From contig JASKZZ010000432.1 of assembly GCA_030147335.1 (NCBI GenBank), positions 1 through 5,309 on the forward strand: 5,309 bases of DNA, given 5' to 3'. Position 1 is the first letter of the stretch; the number at the start of each line of letters is the position of its first letter. This document shows positions 1 to 5,309 of the stretch, in pieces. The stretch comes from Herpetosiphonaceae bacterium. GTDB lineage: Bacteria > Chloroflexota > Chloroflexia > Chloroflexales > Kallotenuaceae. The notes beneath the pieces were generated by a model, which was given only the letters and a program-made list of their open reading frames with translations, had not been told where the DNA came from and searched no databases. The position numbers were made by a program, and so were the translations under genes.

Positions 1-939
1 ATCAGGCGCAAGACCAGTAACGGGGTGACTCGCTTTTTGGAAGAAATCACGGCTGGTTTGGGCAGCTTCTTGCCAGAATTGCCGATCCCCTTGCCGCTGG
101 TCCTCATATCCCGCCGCCCAGCGATTCCAAAGCTCGTAGAAGGCTGGAAGGTGATATGAAGGATCGGTAAAGGTCGCTGCCATCTCGTACGGCACAAACA
201 CGATCTGCTTATGTTCACGATTGAACATGTTTGTCACCGAACTGCTGCGTCCAAGCATATCGCTCTTATGCAGCATTGTGTTGAGGATTGCATCGGCCTC
301 AGCACGATACCGGTATATTTCCGCGCCATCACCCCATCGACCAGCAGCAAAGAACAGTGCTGTAGCGAACCATTCCTCACCATCGGATGCCGGATTCATG
401 TCAAGCTTGGAGCCATCTTCGCTGCACTGCCATGCAAAATACCCCTGACGATCCCCCTGCTGGTGCTGCATGTGCGTTTTTGCCCAATTCCAAATCGCGT
501 TAAATTCGGCCTGTTTGTCAAGCTGTACCGCGATCATCATGCCATAAGACATGCCCTCGGAACGAATATCGCCGTTGCCAATATCTTTGACATAGGCCAT
601 CGGGCCGTGCTCGTTTTCACCCGCAGGATAGTAGACGCGACGATTGTCATCGGTTGAGGCGAACAAGCTCTGCCACGCAGCGTCGATCTTTGCGGCAATC
701 GCTTCCTGGCTTTTACCACGCTCGATAAACAAGTTGCGATATACACCGCTTTGGAATGCTGGTTGCATACCTGCTGCGGCCGGTGTGCTTACGGTCGGCA
801 TAGGAGACGTACTCACCTCCGGGGCATTGCTGCATGCATTCAACCAGAGCGAACAAGCCATCGCTGTTACGTTCCATTTGAGAAACTGGCGCCGCGTGTA
901 TGTCGTGCTGATTTCGCAGCCAGTTTTATCGTGCTCCAT
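1..939 (-). CDS. GH8 exo-oligoxylanase-like lipoprotein, 3' end cut by window edge
   Basis: I read 313 uninterrupted codons from ATG at 939 to the window edge. The protein matches the Rex branch of glycoside hydrolase family 8, inverting enzymes that release xylose from the reducing end of xylo-oligosaccharides. Visible family blocks are YRNLF (67-71), SEGMSYGMM (127-135) with the expected general acid Glu128, GYFAWQC (166-172), SDGEEWFATALFFAAGRWGDG (185-205, with Asp186 in the -1 subsite block), DPSYHLPAFYEL (259-270) and HPVTGLAPD (305-313). The general-base Asp, which in Rex lies in a DSYR motif a little further on, falls outside the window, so catalytic completeness cannot be confirmed. 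Roughly a quarter to a third of the catalytic domain is missing. An N-terminal Tat/lipoprotein signal (residues 15-36) and a Ser/Thr/Pro-rich linker (37-60) precede the domain. The start overlaps the GH9 stop and has its own Shine-Dalgarno site. Family assignment is firm. Exact specificity (xylan versus another beta-1,4 oligomer) is inference. Confidence 0.9.
   Translation of the reverse strand, partial: MEHDKTGCEISTTYTRRQFLKWNVTAMACSLWLNACSNAPEVSTSPMPTVSTPAAAGMQPAFQSGVYRNLFIERGKSQEAIAAKIDAAWQSLFASTDDNRRVYYPAGENEHGPMAYVKDIGNGDIRSEGMSYGMMIAVQLDKQAEFNAIWNWAKTHMQHQQGDRQGYFAWQCSEDGSKLDMNPASDGEEWFATALFFAAGRWGDGAEIYRYRAEADAILNTMLHKSDMLGRSSSVTNMFNREHKQIVFVPYEMAATFTDPSYHLPAFYELWNRWAAGYEDQRQGDRQFWQEAAQTSRDFFQKASHPVTGLAPD
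832..939 (-). other. Tat-type lipoprotein signal peptide of the GH8 protein
   Basis: Residues 1-36 of the GH8 protein hold a twin-arginine motif TRRQFLK (15-21), a modest hydrophobic stretch (about 22-33) and a lipobox LNAC with Cys36. This predicts folded export by the Tat pathway and lipid anchoring at Cys36. The mature protein would then be tethered outside the membrane by the low-complexity linker EVSTSPMPTVSTPAAAG (41-57). The hydrophobic core is short and contains polar residues, which is usual for Tat substrates. Confidence 0.8.
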
Positions 940-3343
940 TTAACACCTCGTTTACTGCATTGACCAGGAACAGGTAACTGGCGGCAACATCGACAACGTA
1001 CTCGTTCTGGCCCCACAGGAAGGACCAATCCTCTTTGTTTTCTGGAAAATCCGGCTTGAGGATCAAAACACCTGGCACGACCCCACCGGCAATAAACGAG
1101 AAATCAGCACGATTATTGCCATAAGCGACCTCCTTTGAGCGCGTCCCAACTCCAGAAACAAACGAAATGTCCGAATCAGGATGACAGCCGTACAGATAGT
1201 TCAGGCCTCGAAAAATCGTCTCTCGGTCGATAAGCTGTGGGAACGAGCGATGCAGCAGGTAATTTGTGATCGCAAACCGAATAATCGTTGCATTGCCGGC
1301 CCAGCCACCAGTTGTAATTGGCACGCCAAAGGGATTGTTGTTGCCGACCTCGGCTATCTGCTGGCTGTATTGTTGTACACGTTCCTCAAGCCGACGCGCG
1401 AAATCCTCGTCCATGTACGGCATTGCCCGAACCGCGACCTCGGCATGCTGCTCAAAGTGCTGTTCAACAATGGGCCATAGCTCGTTGATCCGCTGCTTGT
1501 ATCGGGCTTCACCAGTGCAAATTAGCAGTTCCAGCGCGGCTTTCAACTCTTCTTCTTCCAGCTGACCGCCAGTTGTATTGCCATGCGCAAAGATGGCGGG
1601 CGGGTGCCCATGTTCGTCATCCCAGACACGAACGGCCGTTGCCAAACACTCATCGGCTAGCTCGTCCTTGTAGCAACGCAGCGCACGACTTGCCGCCGCT
1701 AATGCCGCAATCGAGCCATAATTGAGCGGCGTAGATTTACTGGTAAATGCCCATCGATCGTCAAAAGTGCCACTGCGGAAACCGTCATTTTCGCCAGCTT
1801 TAAGCTGAGGAGCGTGAACCAAATTATCAGTCTTGGTCGAGGCATCGCCAAGATGAGCATACTGCCTTAGGTCTGGCTCGACAATGCCAGGAATTGCATG
1901 ACCGACGGCGCGATGCTGTGCAATAAGGGCAAGTGTTCCATGTTCGATGTGTTGAAGCAAGTCAGGAATGCCATCCGGAGCATGGATTTCGACATAGCGG
2001 CGCTCCTGGTCAATTGTAGTCTCATCGCGCTCGATACGAAATGTTTCCCAGGTATGCACCAGGTCAAGAATCGTCGCATACTGCGTTTGTGTACGAATAT
2101 CGAAATCACCAGCGTCAAACCAGCCACCAATATTTAATCCCGGAATGTGTTCGCCAGGCGCATACGGCGAATCAGTCGTAGGACCCTGTGCGTACAGATC
2201 AAAATGCTCGTGATTGACCGGTGCTTGCAGCGCGTCATCGAGATGGGATGCGCCATGCCAAACCCGATACGCTTCGCGTACAAACATGTGGTCCATCTGC
2301 ACCGGAAAAAACACGTCGAGCGTCGGCTGCCACGCATGGAGGTAGATGTCAGGCGCAATCTGGAATGGCGCTGTCGATACGCCGTCGTACTCCAGGACAT
2401 ACAAGCCAGCGTCTCGAACCTCGCTGAAGTCAAAGCGCGCATAGTTGTAGCGCAGGTACATGCCCCAACTCTGGGCTTGCGCTGTGTGCTGCTCAACACG
2501 CTGGCCATCGGGCAGGACTCGCAGAACGCGTGCACGTGGAGCCAACGGTGCGTTTGCGTCAAGCTCGATCACGGCAACCTTTTGCTGCTCGGGATGGTAG
2601 CCGACTTGGGAATGAGCGATCATTGGCGGTCTGGTCCAATTTGGTAGGGTACTTGCAGTCAGCATCCACTCAACAACCGTGCCCGACTGCTTGGCAGGCA
2701 AAACGCTGCGTACAACATACCAGGCGTTCTGGGCGCTATTGCGGCCATCGAAAAGCGCAAGCTTGCCACTGAGGGCCTTAATGGTTACATGCCGCGAAAG
2801 GTCTTCGGGAGCGAGTACGAGCGTGTGACCGCTTGCAAAGGGTTTTGGAACGATCGTACCATCACCGGAAATTGCTGTTGGACCGCATGGATAGCGTGGA
2901 AAAAGACCACTTTGATTGTCGATGAGATACGCCTTGCCATAATAGGCAGCGGGCAAAAATTCCAGATTGACGCCAGCACGGTCTTCCAATTCCGCAGGAA
3001 GCGGCTGCTCCAGATCAACACGCAGGACAACACCGTCCTCATGCGCTTCGACACTGATCGTGTATTGAAAATCGTAATCTGGATACGCTAAGCGCGTGTG
3101 GATGCTATTGGATGCCGGATCAACGCTGCGATCAACAAGTGTTGGCGTAAGATCCCATTGTCCAGGCGTCGCGCTGAGCCGCACATCGCCATTAGTAGCC
3201 GTTCTCACGCCATGATGGATCAACTCAATCCCGCTGATCTTAGCATCGCTGAACAGACCGTCGTACCAGTTGCTGAACGCGAAAACGTTTAGACCACGGG
3301 TTTCAAAGTAGCTGCGGTCATTCAGATTCAATCGAGTGTTCAT
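926..3343 (-). CDS. Glycoside hydrolase family 9 enzyme, no signal peptide
   Basis: The product is 805 residues from ATG 3343. That start has GGGAG six bases upstream, while the 47-codon in-frame extension to 3484 has no family-like sequence. Order of parts: a beta-rich N-terminal region (about 1-238) that I cannot assign to a named domain, a CelD_N/Ig-like domain (about 239-331, with FDFSEVRDAGLYVLEYDG at 304-321), and the (alpha/alpha)6 catalytic domain (about 336-801). The GGWFDAGDFD motif (406-415) gives the two acidic base-side residues Asp410 and Asp413. Glu781 in WGQNEYVVD is the expected general acid, so the inverting machinery looks intact. GH9 enzymes mostly cut beta-1,4-glucans. 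The canonical sugar-binding HHR segment is replaced by YGNNRADF (741-748), hinting at altered subsites. No signal peptide or membrane segment is visible, so a cytoplasmic oligosaccharide hydrolase is likely. It follows the LacI-type gene after 156 bases and overlaps GH8 by 14 bases. Confidence 0.92.
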   Translation of the reverse strand: MNTRLNLNDRSYFETRGLNVFAFSNWYDGLFSDAKISGIELIHHGVRTATNGDVRLSATPGQWDLTPTLVDRSVDPASNSIHTRLAYPDYDFQYTISVEAHEDGVVLRVDLEQPLPAELEDRAGVNLEFLPAAYYGKAYLIDNQSGLFPRYPCGPTAISGDGTIVPKPFASGHTLVLAPEDLSRHVTIKALSGKLALFDGRNSAQNAWYVVRSVLPAKQSGTVVEWMLTASTLPNWTRPPMIAHSQVGYHPEQQKVAVIELDANAPLAPRARVLRVLPDGQRVEQHTAQAQSWGMYLRYNYARFDFSEVRDAGLYVLEYDGVSTAPFQIAPDIYLHAWQPTLDVFFPVQMDHMFVREAYRVWHGASHLDDALQAPVNHEHFDLYAQGPTTDSPYAPGEHIPGLNIGGWFDAGDFDIRTQTQYATILDLVHTWETFRIERDETTIDQERRYVEIHAPDGIPDLLQHIEHGTLALIAQHRAVGHAIPGIVEPDLRQYAHLGDASTKTDNLVHAPQLKAGENDGFRSGTFDDRWAFTSKSTPLNYGSIAALAAASRALRCYKDELADECLATAVRVWDDEHGHPPAIFAHGNTTGGQLEEEELKAALELLICTGEARYKQRINELWPIVEQHFEQHAEVAVRAMPYMDEDFARRLEERVQQYSQQIAEVGNNNPFGVPITTGGWAGNATIIRFAITNYLLHRSFPQLIDRETIFRGLNYLYGCHPDSDISFVSGVGTRSKEVAYGNNRADFSFIAGGVVPGVLILKPDFPENKEDWSFLWGQNEYVVDVAASYLFLVNAVNEVLNGAR
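944..949 (-). promoter_or_regulatory. Shine-Dalgarno site of GH8, inside the GH9 coding end
   Basis: The minus strand reads GAGGTG four bases before the ATG at 939. The site lies within the last codons of GH9, so ribosomes finishing GH9 would occupy or expose it. This supports the 939 start and translational coupling. Confidence 0.7.
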
Positions 3344-3349
3344 TGAACG

Positions 3350-3354
3350 CTCCC
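3350..3354 (-). promoter_or_regulatory. Shine-Dalgarno site deciding the GH9 start
   Basis: The minus strand reads GGGAG with a six-base spacer to ATG 3343. The upstream in-frame ATG at 3484 has no comparable site, and the extra 47 residues it would add are neither hydrophobic nor family-like. The shorter start is therefore preferred. Confidence 0.75.
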
Positions 3355-3459
3355 ATTCGGCGTGCCGTACGACGCGAATTCGCTGTTCAACTTCGGGTAC
3401 AGCATATGCAACGTAAACTTCGCCGCCGCGTTGCTGCTCGACTGACCTCCCGCAAAGGT

Positions 3460-3475
3460 GTAACGCTTTCGTTAC
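3460..3475 (-). promoter_or_regulatory. Perfect 6-bp inverted repeat upstream of GH9 (operator or hairpin)
   Basis: The minus strand reads GTAACG-AAAG-CGTTAC, perfect 6-bp arms around 4 bases, lying 25-40 bases past the repressor stop codon. It contains AAGCG with a CpG, in keeping with LacI-family operators. No T-run follows, so a rho-independent terminator is unlikely. I see no convincing -35/-10 pair in the 156-bp gap. If this is an operator it may act as a roadblock within a transcript started at the repressor promoter, or on a non-canonical promoter. As RNA it could form a small hairpin. Function is inference. Confidence 0.4.
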
Positions 3476-3499
3476 TTCAAGCAACCTGTTGGGAGTGTT

Positions 3500-4516
3500 T
3501 CAGTCACCCTGACGTATTCGCATCGCCGACTTACGGATAGTTAGTTCAGCCGGGAATCGCGGCAACATTGCCGGCTGGTTATCGATTAAGCGCAGTAAGC
3601 CCTCGGCACCGGCCTTGCCCATCTCATGTGCGGGTTGGTGCACCGTTGTTAGTGGCGGCAGTGTATATGCCGACAGGTGCTGGTCATCGAAGCCCACTAC
3701 CGAAACATCATTTGGAATACGGTAGCCATGGTTGTATAGCCCAAGCATCACGCCATACGCTGATTGATCATTGGCTGCGAAAATCGCCGTAAATCGCTCG
3801 CCCCGCGCAAGCAGCTCTTCGACTCCCGCGAGACCGGACTCTTCGGTAAATTGCGTATCGACGATCAGTCGCTCATCCAACGAAATCCCGGCTTCGGCTA
3901 ACGCTCGACAATAGCCCGCGTGACGGTCCGCTGCATCGGGATGGCTAGACGTACCCCGTATGTGTGCGATACGTGTATGGCCTAAGCCGATGAGATAGCG
4001 CGTTGCGCGGTAGGCACCATGGATATTGTCGATGTATATGCACTGCTGCTCAAGCCCTTCGACCCGCCGCTCAACCACGACCATTGGCACTTGTGCCGCA
4101 ATCGTGCGCAGTTTTTCGTCGGGAATATGGCTACCCACGACGATCACGCCGTCGACCCGTCGATCCAGCAGCAACTGCAGCGAACGCACCTCCTCCACCC
4201 GGTCGGAGCGCCAATGCGTAGTCGTCAGCATCGGCTGGTACCCTGCCTGATCAAGCCCTTGCTCAATACCTGAAACAACCTGAGCAAAGAAAGGACTACC
4301 GATGTCTTGGACCAGAACACCGACTGCCATCGAACGACCACGGGCCAGTCCTTGCGCCACTGCATTTGGACGGTATTGCAGTTGATCCACAACCGCCATC
4401 ACTAGCGCCCGCTTATCGCCAGCGACACGTTTCGTGCCACTGAGCACACGGGAAACCGTGCTAGGTGAGACACCCGCTTGACGCGCAATATCTTCGATCG
4501 TGATGTTTTTATCCAT
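3500..4516 (-). CDS. LacI/GalR-family transcriptional repressor
   Basis: The 338-residue product has the standard length and layout of the family. An N-terminal helix-turn-helix (about 5-26: ITIEDIARQAG then VSPSTVSRVL, the recognition helix) is followed by a hinge helix PNAVAQGLARGRS (50-62). In that helix Leu58 corresponds to the leucine that LacI/PurR proteins push into a central CpG. The rest is a periplasmic-binding-protein-like effector domain (about 63-335), with VGVLVQDIGSPFFAQVVSGIE (65-85), IDNIHGAYRATRYLIGLGH (162-180), AANDQSAYGVM (247-257) and VSVVGFDDQHLSAYTLPPLT (271-290). The effector should be a sugar or oligosaccharide. Which one cannot be told, but the downstream GH9 and GH8 genes suggest a hemicellulose or beta-glucan fragment. 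The gene is divergent from the ThuA-domain gene and first in a leftward set with the hydrolases. It has a strong promoter with a dyad between its -35 and -10 boxes, suggesting autoregulation. The Shine-Dalgarno is weak (AAGAG, 5-base spacer). Confidence 0.95.
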   Translation of the reverse strand: MDKNITIEDIARQAGVSPSTVSRVLSGTKRVAGDKRALVMAVVDQLQYRPNAVAQGLARGRSMAVGVLVQDIGSPFFAQVVSGIEQGLDQAGYQPMLTTTHWRSDRVEEVRSLQLLLDRRVDGVIVVGSHIPDEKLRTIAAQVPMVVVERRVEGLEQQCIYIDNIHGAYRATRYLIGLGHTRIAHIRGTSSHPDAADRHAGYCRALAEAGISLDERLIVDTQFTEESGLAGVEELLARGERFTAIFAANDQSAYGVMLGLYNHGYRIPNDVSVVGFDDQHLSAYTLPPLTTVHQPAHEMGKAGAEGLLRLIDNQPAMLPRFPAELTIRKSAMRIRQGD

Positions 4517-4539
4517 AGGTACTCTTGTCGCTCCGCGCT

Positions 4540-4568
4540 ATTATGATTGACGGGGAAAGCGCCGTCAA
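4540..4568 (-). promoter_or_regulatory. sigma70-type promoter of the LacI-type gene
   Basis: On the minus strand TTGACG (4568-4563) and CATAAT (4545-4540) are separated by exactly 17 bases, each 5/6 to consensus. The expected transcript start is near 4533, leaving a leader of about 17 bases before ATG 4516. This is also the best candidate promoter for the whole leftward gene set. Confidence 0.75.
4547..4568. promoter_or_regulatory. 7-bp inverted repeat inside the repressor promoter, candidate autoregulatory operator
   Basis: The plus strand has TTGACGG (4547-4553) and CCGTCAA (4562-4568) around GGAAAGCG. The perfect 7-bp arms cover the -35 box and most of the promoter spacer, so a bound protein would exclude RNA polymerase. 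The centre, GAA|AGCG, is the same as in the dyad upstream of GH9 at 3460-3475, though the arms differ. Binding by the LacI-family product is inference. Confidence 0.5.
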
Positions 4569-4586
4569 GTTTATCATGCCGTATCG

Positions 4587-4615
4587 TTGACAATATGTTA
4601 TGGGCAGAATATACT
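4587..4615 (+). promoter_or_regulatory. Near-consensus sigma70-type promoter of the ThuA-domain gene
   Basis: TTGACA (4587-4592, 6/6) and TATACT (4610-4615, 5/6) are separated by 17 bases. Transcription should start near 4622, giving a leader of about 147 bases. Its -35 box is 18 bases from that of the leftward promoter, so the two promoters are back to back. Confidence 0.75.
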
Positions 4616-4621
4616 CGCCCG

Positions 4622-4635
4622 CGCAAGCGTTTTCC
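4622..4635 (+). promoter_or_regulatory. LacI-type operator-like sequence at the expected ThuA transcript start
   Basis: CGCAAGCGTTTTCC matches the general LacI/GalR (cre-like) pattern TGNAANCGNWNNCA at all fixed positions except the outermost two. It has the AANCGNTT core with a central CpG. It begins at the expected +1 of the rightward promoter, a usual place for a repressor site. Dyad symmetry is partial (4 of 6 in each half). Confidence 0.4.
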
Positions 4636-4679
4636 TAATATTCACAACTAATTTCTTGACGGATACTTGATTCATTCTA

Positions 4680-4697
4680 GCAGAAGCGGGCTTCAGC
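4680..4697. promoter_or_regulatory. 18-bp imperfect palindrome in the ThuA leader
   Basis: GCAGAAGCGGGCTTCAGC has matching arms (GC.GAAGC / GCTTC.GC) around a 2-bp centre, with one mismatched pair. It lies about 60 bases into the predicted leader and about 70 bases before the GTG start. The 2-base centre is too tight for a good RNA hairpin loop unless the inner pair opens, so a protein-binding DNA site is more likely. The binder is unknown. It contains AAGCG like the other sites, but off-centre. Confidence 0.4.
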
Positions 4698-4753
4698 ACC
4701 GTTTCGCCTACATGACAGACGTGACACACACCTGGACGTGCCACTATCCGGTT

Positions 4754-4760
4754 GAGGAGG
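4754..4760 (+). promoter_or_regulatory. Strong Shine-Dalgarno site selecting the GTG start at 4769
   Basis: GAGGAGG lies eight bases before GTG 4769. An in-frame ATG at 4712 would add 19 residues (beginning MTDVTHTW), but nothing like a Shine-Dalgarno site precedes it. The added sequence also comes before the first beta strand, where ThuA proteins normally begin. Confidence 0.8.
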
Positions 4761-4768
4761 TTTATCAG

Positions 4769-5309
4769 GTGCGAACACTGGTTCTATGTGATGATTATTG
4801 GCATCCAGCCCAAACAGCGCGTGAAGGTCTTGGTCCATTAGAAGCCCTTGGCTTTACATTTGATTGGATTGAGCAAGGCACCGACTGGTCGACTGAGCGG
4901 ATGCAAGCGTATCCAACCGTTATCCTCACGAAAACGAACCATGTTTCGGCCAGTGACCAACGACAGTGGGTCGACGACGAAGCACAAACCGCATTCATGG
5001 AGTATGTACGCCAGGGCAACAACTTACTGGTACTCCATTCCGGCTCGGCTGGCTACGATACACTACCCTTGTTACGCCACTTGATGGGCGGTGTATTTGT
5101 TCATCATCCTCCTCAATGCGCCGTCACAGTCGAACCCAACGCCGGGCATCATCTTACAGTTGGTGCAAGCGCCTTCACACTCGTTGACGAACACTATTTT
5201 ATGTCCCTTGACGACAACCAGGCCGATGTTTTTCTGACCACACGATCAACCCATGGCATACAGCCGGCAGGTTGGACTCGAACGGAAGGTGATGGACGTG
5301 TTTGCTTGC
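4769..5309 (+). CDS. ThuA-domain protein, 3' end cut by window edge
   Basis: I read 180 open codons from GTG 4769 to the right edge. The protein fits the ThuA family (trehalose-utilisation-like, a fold related to class I glutamine amidotransferases). It opens with a beta strand and loop LVLCDDYWHP (4-13), then VILTKTNH (51-58), NLLVLHSGSAGY (85-96), the family MGGVFVHHPP segment (106-115), HHLTVGASAFTLVDEHYFM (127-145; cf. the usual 'HP(I/L)T.G...F...DE.Y' block) and PAGWTRTEGDGRV (166-178; cf. 'P..W....G.GRV'). Family members are usually about 220-250 residues, so perhaps 40-70 residues lie beyond the edge. Members often sit in sugar-use loci, but their biochemical role is mostly unsettled. 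No signal peptide is visible, so it is probably cytoplasmic. It is divergent from the LacI-type gene with operator-like sites between them, suggesting control by that repressor. Any further genes of this rightward unit are outside the window. Confidence 0.88.
   Translation, partial: MRTLVLCDDYWHPAQTAREGLGPLEALGFTFDWIEQGTDWSTERMQAYPTVILTKTNHVSASDQRQWVDDEAQTAFMEYVRQGNNLLVLHSGSAGYDTLPLLRHLMGGVFVHHPPQCAVTVEPNAGHHLTVGASAFTLVDEHYFMSLDDNQADVFLTTRSTHGIQPAGWTRTEGDGRVCL

Noticed and set aside
211..657. Plus-strand open frame of 148 codons
   Set aside because: It is antisense to the GH8 gene, whose conserved family blocks span the same bases. It has no Shine-Dalgarno site or recognisable protein pattern.
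2134..2647. Open frames of 142 codons (minus, 2134-2562) and 166 codons (plus, 2147-2647)
   Set aside because: Both lie wholly inside the GH9 gene, whose frame carries clear Ig-like and catalytic motifs. Their products are rich in Arg/Cys/Met and lack domain-like patterns, so they are shadows.
3344..3484. 47-codon N-terminal extension of GH9 from ATG 3484
   Set aside because: It has no ribosome site at 3484, the sequence is neither signal-like nor family-like, and it runs through the dyad at 3460-3475. ATG 3343 has a good GGGAG site.
3455..3499. Rho-independent terminator after the repressor gene
   Set aside because: The GTAACG/CGTTAC stem is only 6 bp, with little GC, and is followed by ACACC rather than a run of T. 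It fits an operator or weak hairpin better.
4656..4684. Second rightward promoter using TTGACG at 4656-4661
   Set aside because: No sequence resembling TATAAT lies 16-18 bases downstream; the candidates are TAGCAG and AGCAGA.
4712..4768. ATG 4712 as start of the ThuA gene, adding 19 residues
   Set aside because: No Shine-Dalgarno site precedes it, while GTG 4769 has GAGGAGG at ideal spacing and begins right before the first strand of the ThuA fold.

Overview
This 5.3-kb window looks like a carbohydrate-use locus from a free-living polysaccharide-degrading bacterium. GC content is moderate, coding density is high, Shine-Dalgarno sites are clear, and one enzyme carries a twin-arginine lipoprotein signal. 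The style of the LacI-type and glycoside hydrolase proteins would fit a Chloroflexota member such as Herpetosiphon. That placement is inference from protein style only and is not shown by the sequence.

Layout: three genes run leftward (minus strand). They are a LacI/GalR-family repressor (3500-4516), a glycoside hydrolase family 9 (GH9) enzyme (926-3343) and a family 8 (GH8) enzyme resembling reducing-end xylose-releasing exo-oligoxylanase, which is cut by the left edge (1-939). The GH8 start overlaps the GH9 stop by 14 bases, so those two are almost certainly co-transcribed and probably translationally coupled. A fourth gene, a ThuA-domain protein (4769 to beyond the right edge), runs rightward, divergent from the repressor.

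The 252-bp divergent region (4517-4768) holds two textbook sigma70-type promoters back to back: TTGACG-17-CATAAT for the repressor and TTGACA-17-TATACT for the ThuA gene. Dyads or LacI-type operator-like sequences sit inside the repressor promoter, at the expected start of the ThuA transcript, in the ThuA leader and in the 156-bp gap before GH9. The simplest reading is a sugar-responsive local repressor that controls itself, the two hydrolases and the divergent ThuA gene.

The two hydrolases appear to act in different compartments. GH8 carries a Tat plus lipobox signal (surface lipoprotein), whereas GH9 has no visible signal peptide (cytoplasm). The likely substrate is plant cell-wall hemicellulose or beta-glucan oligosaccharide. 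The exact sugar cannot be read from the sequence. No RNA genes, CRISPR arrays, insertion sequences or clear rho-independent terminators were seen.
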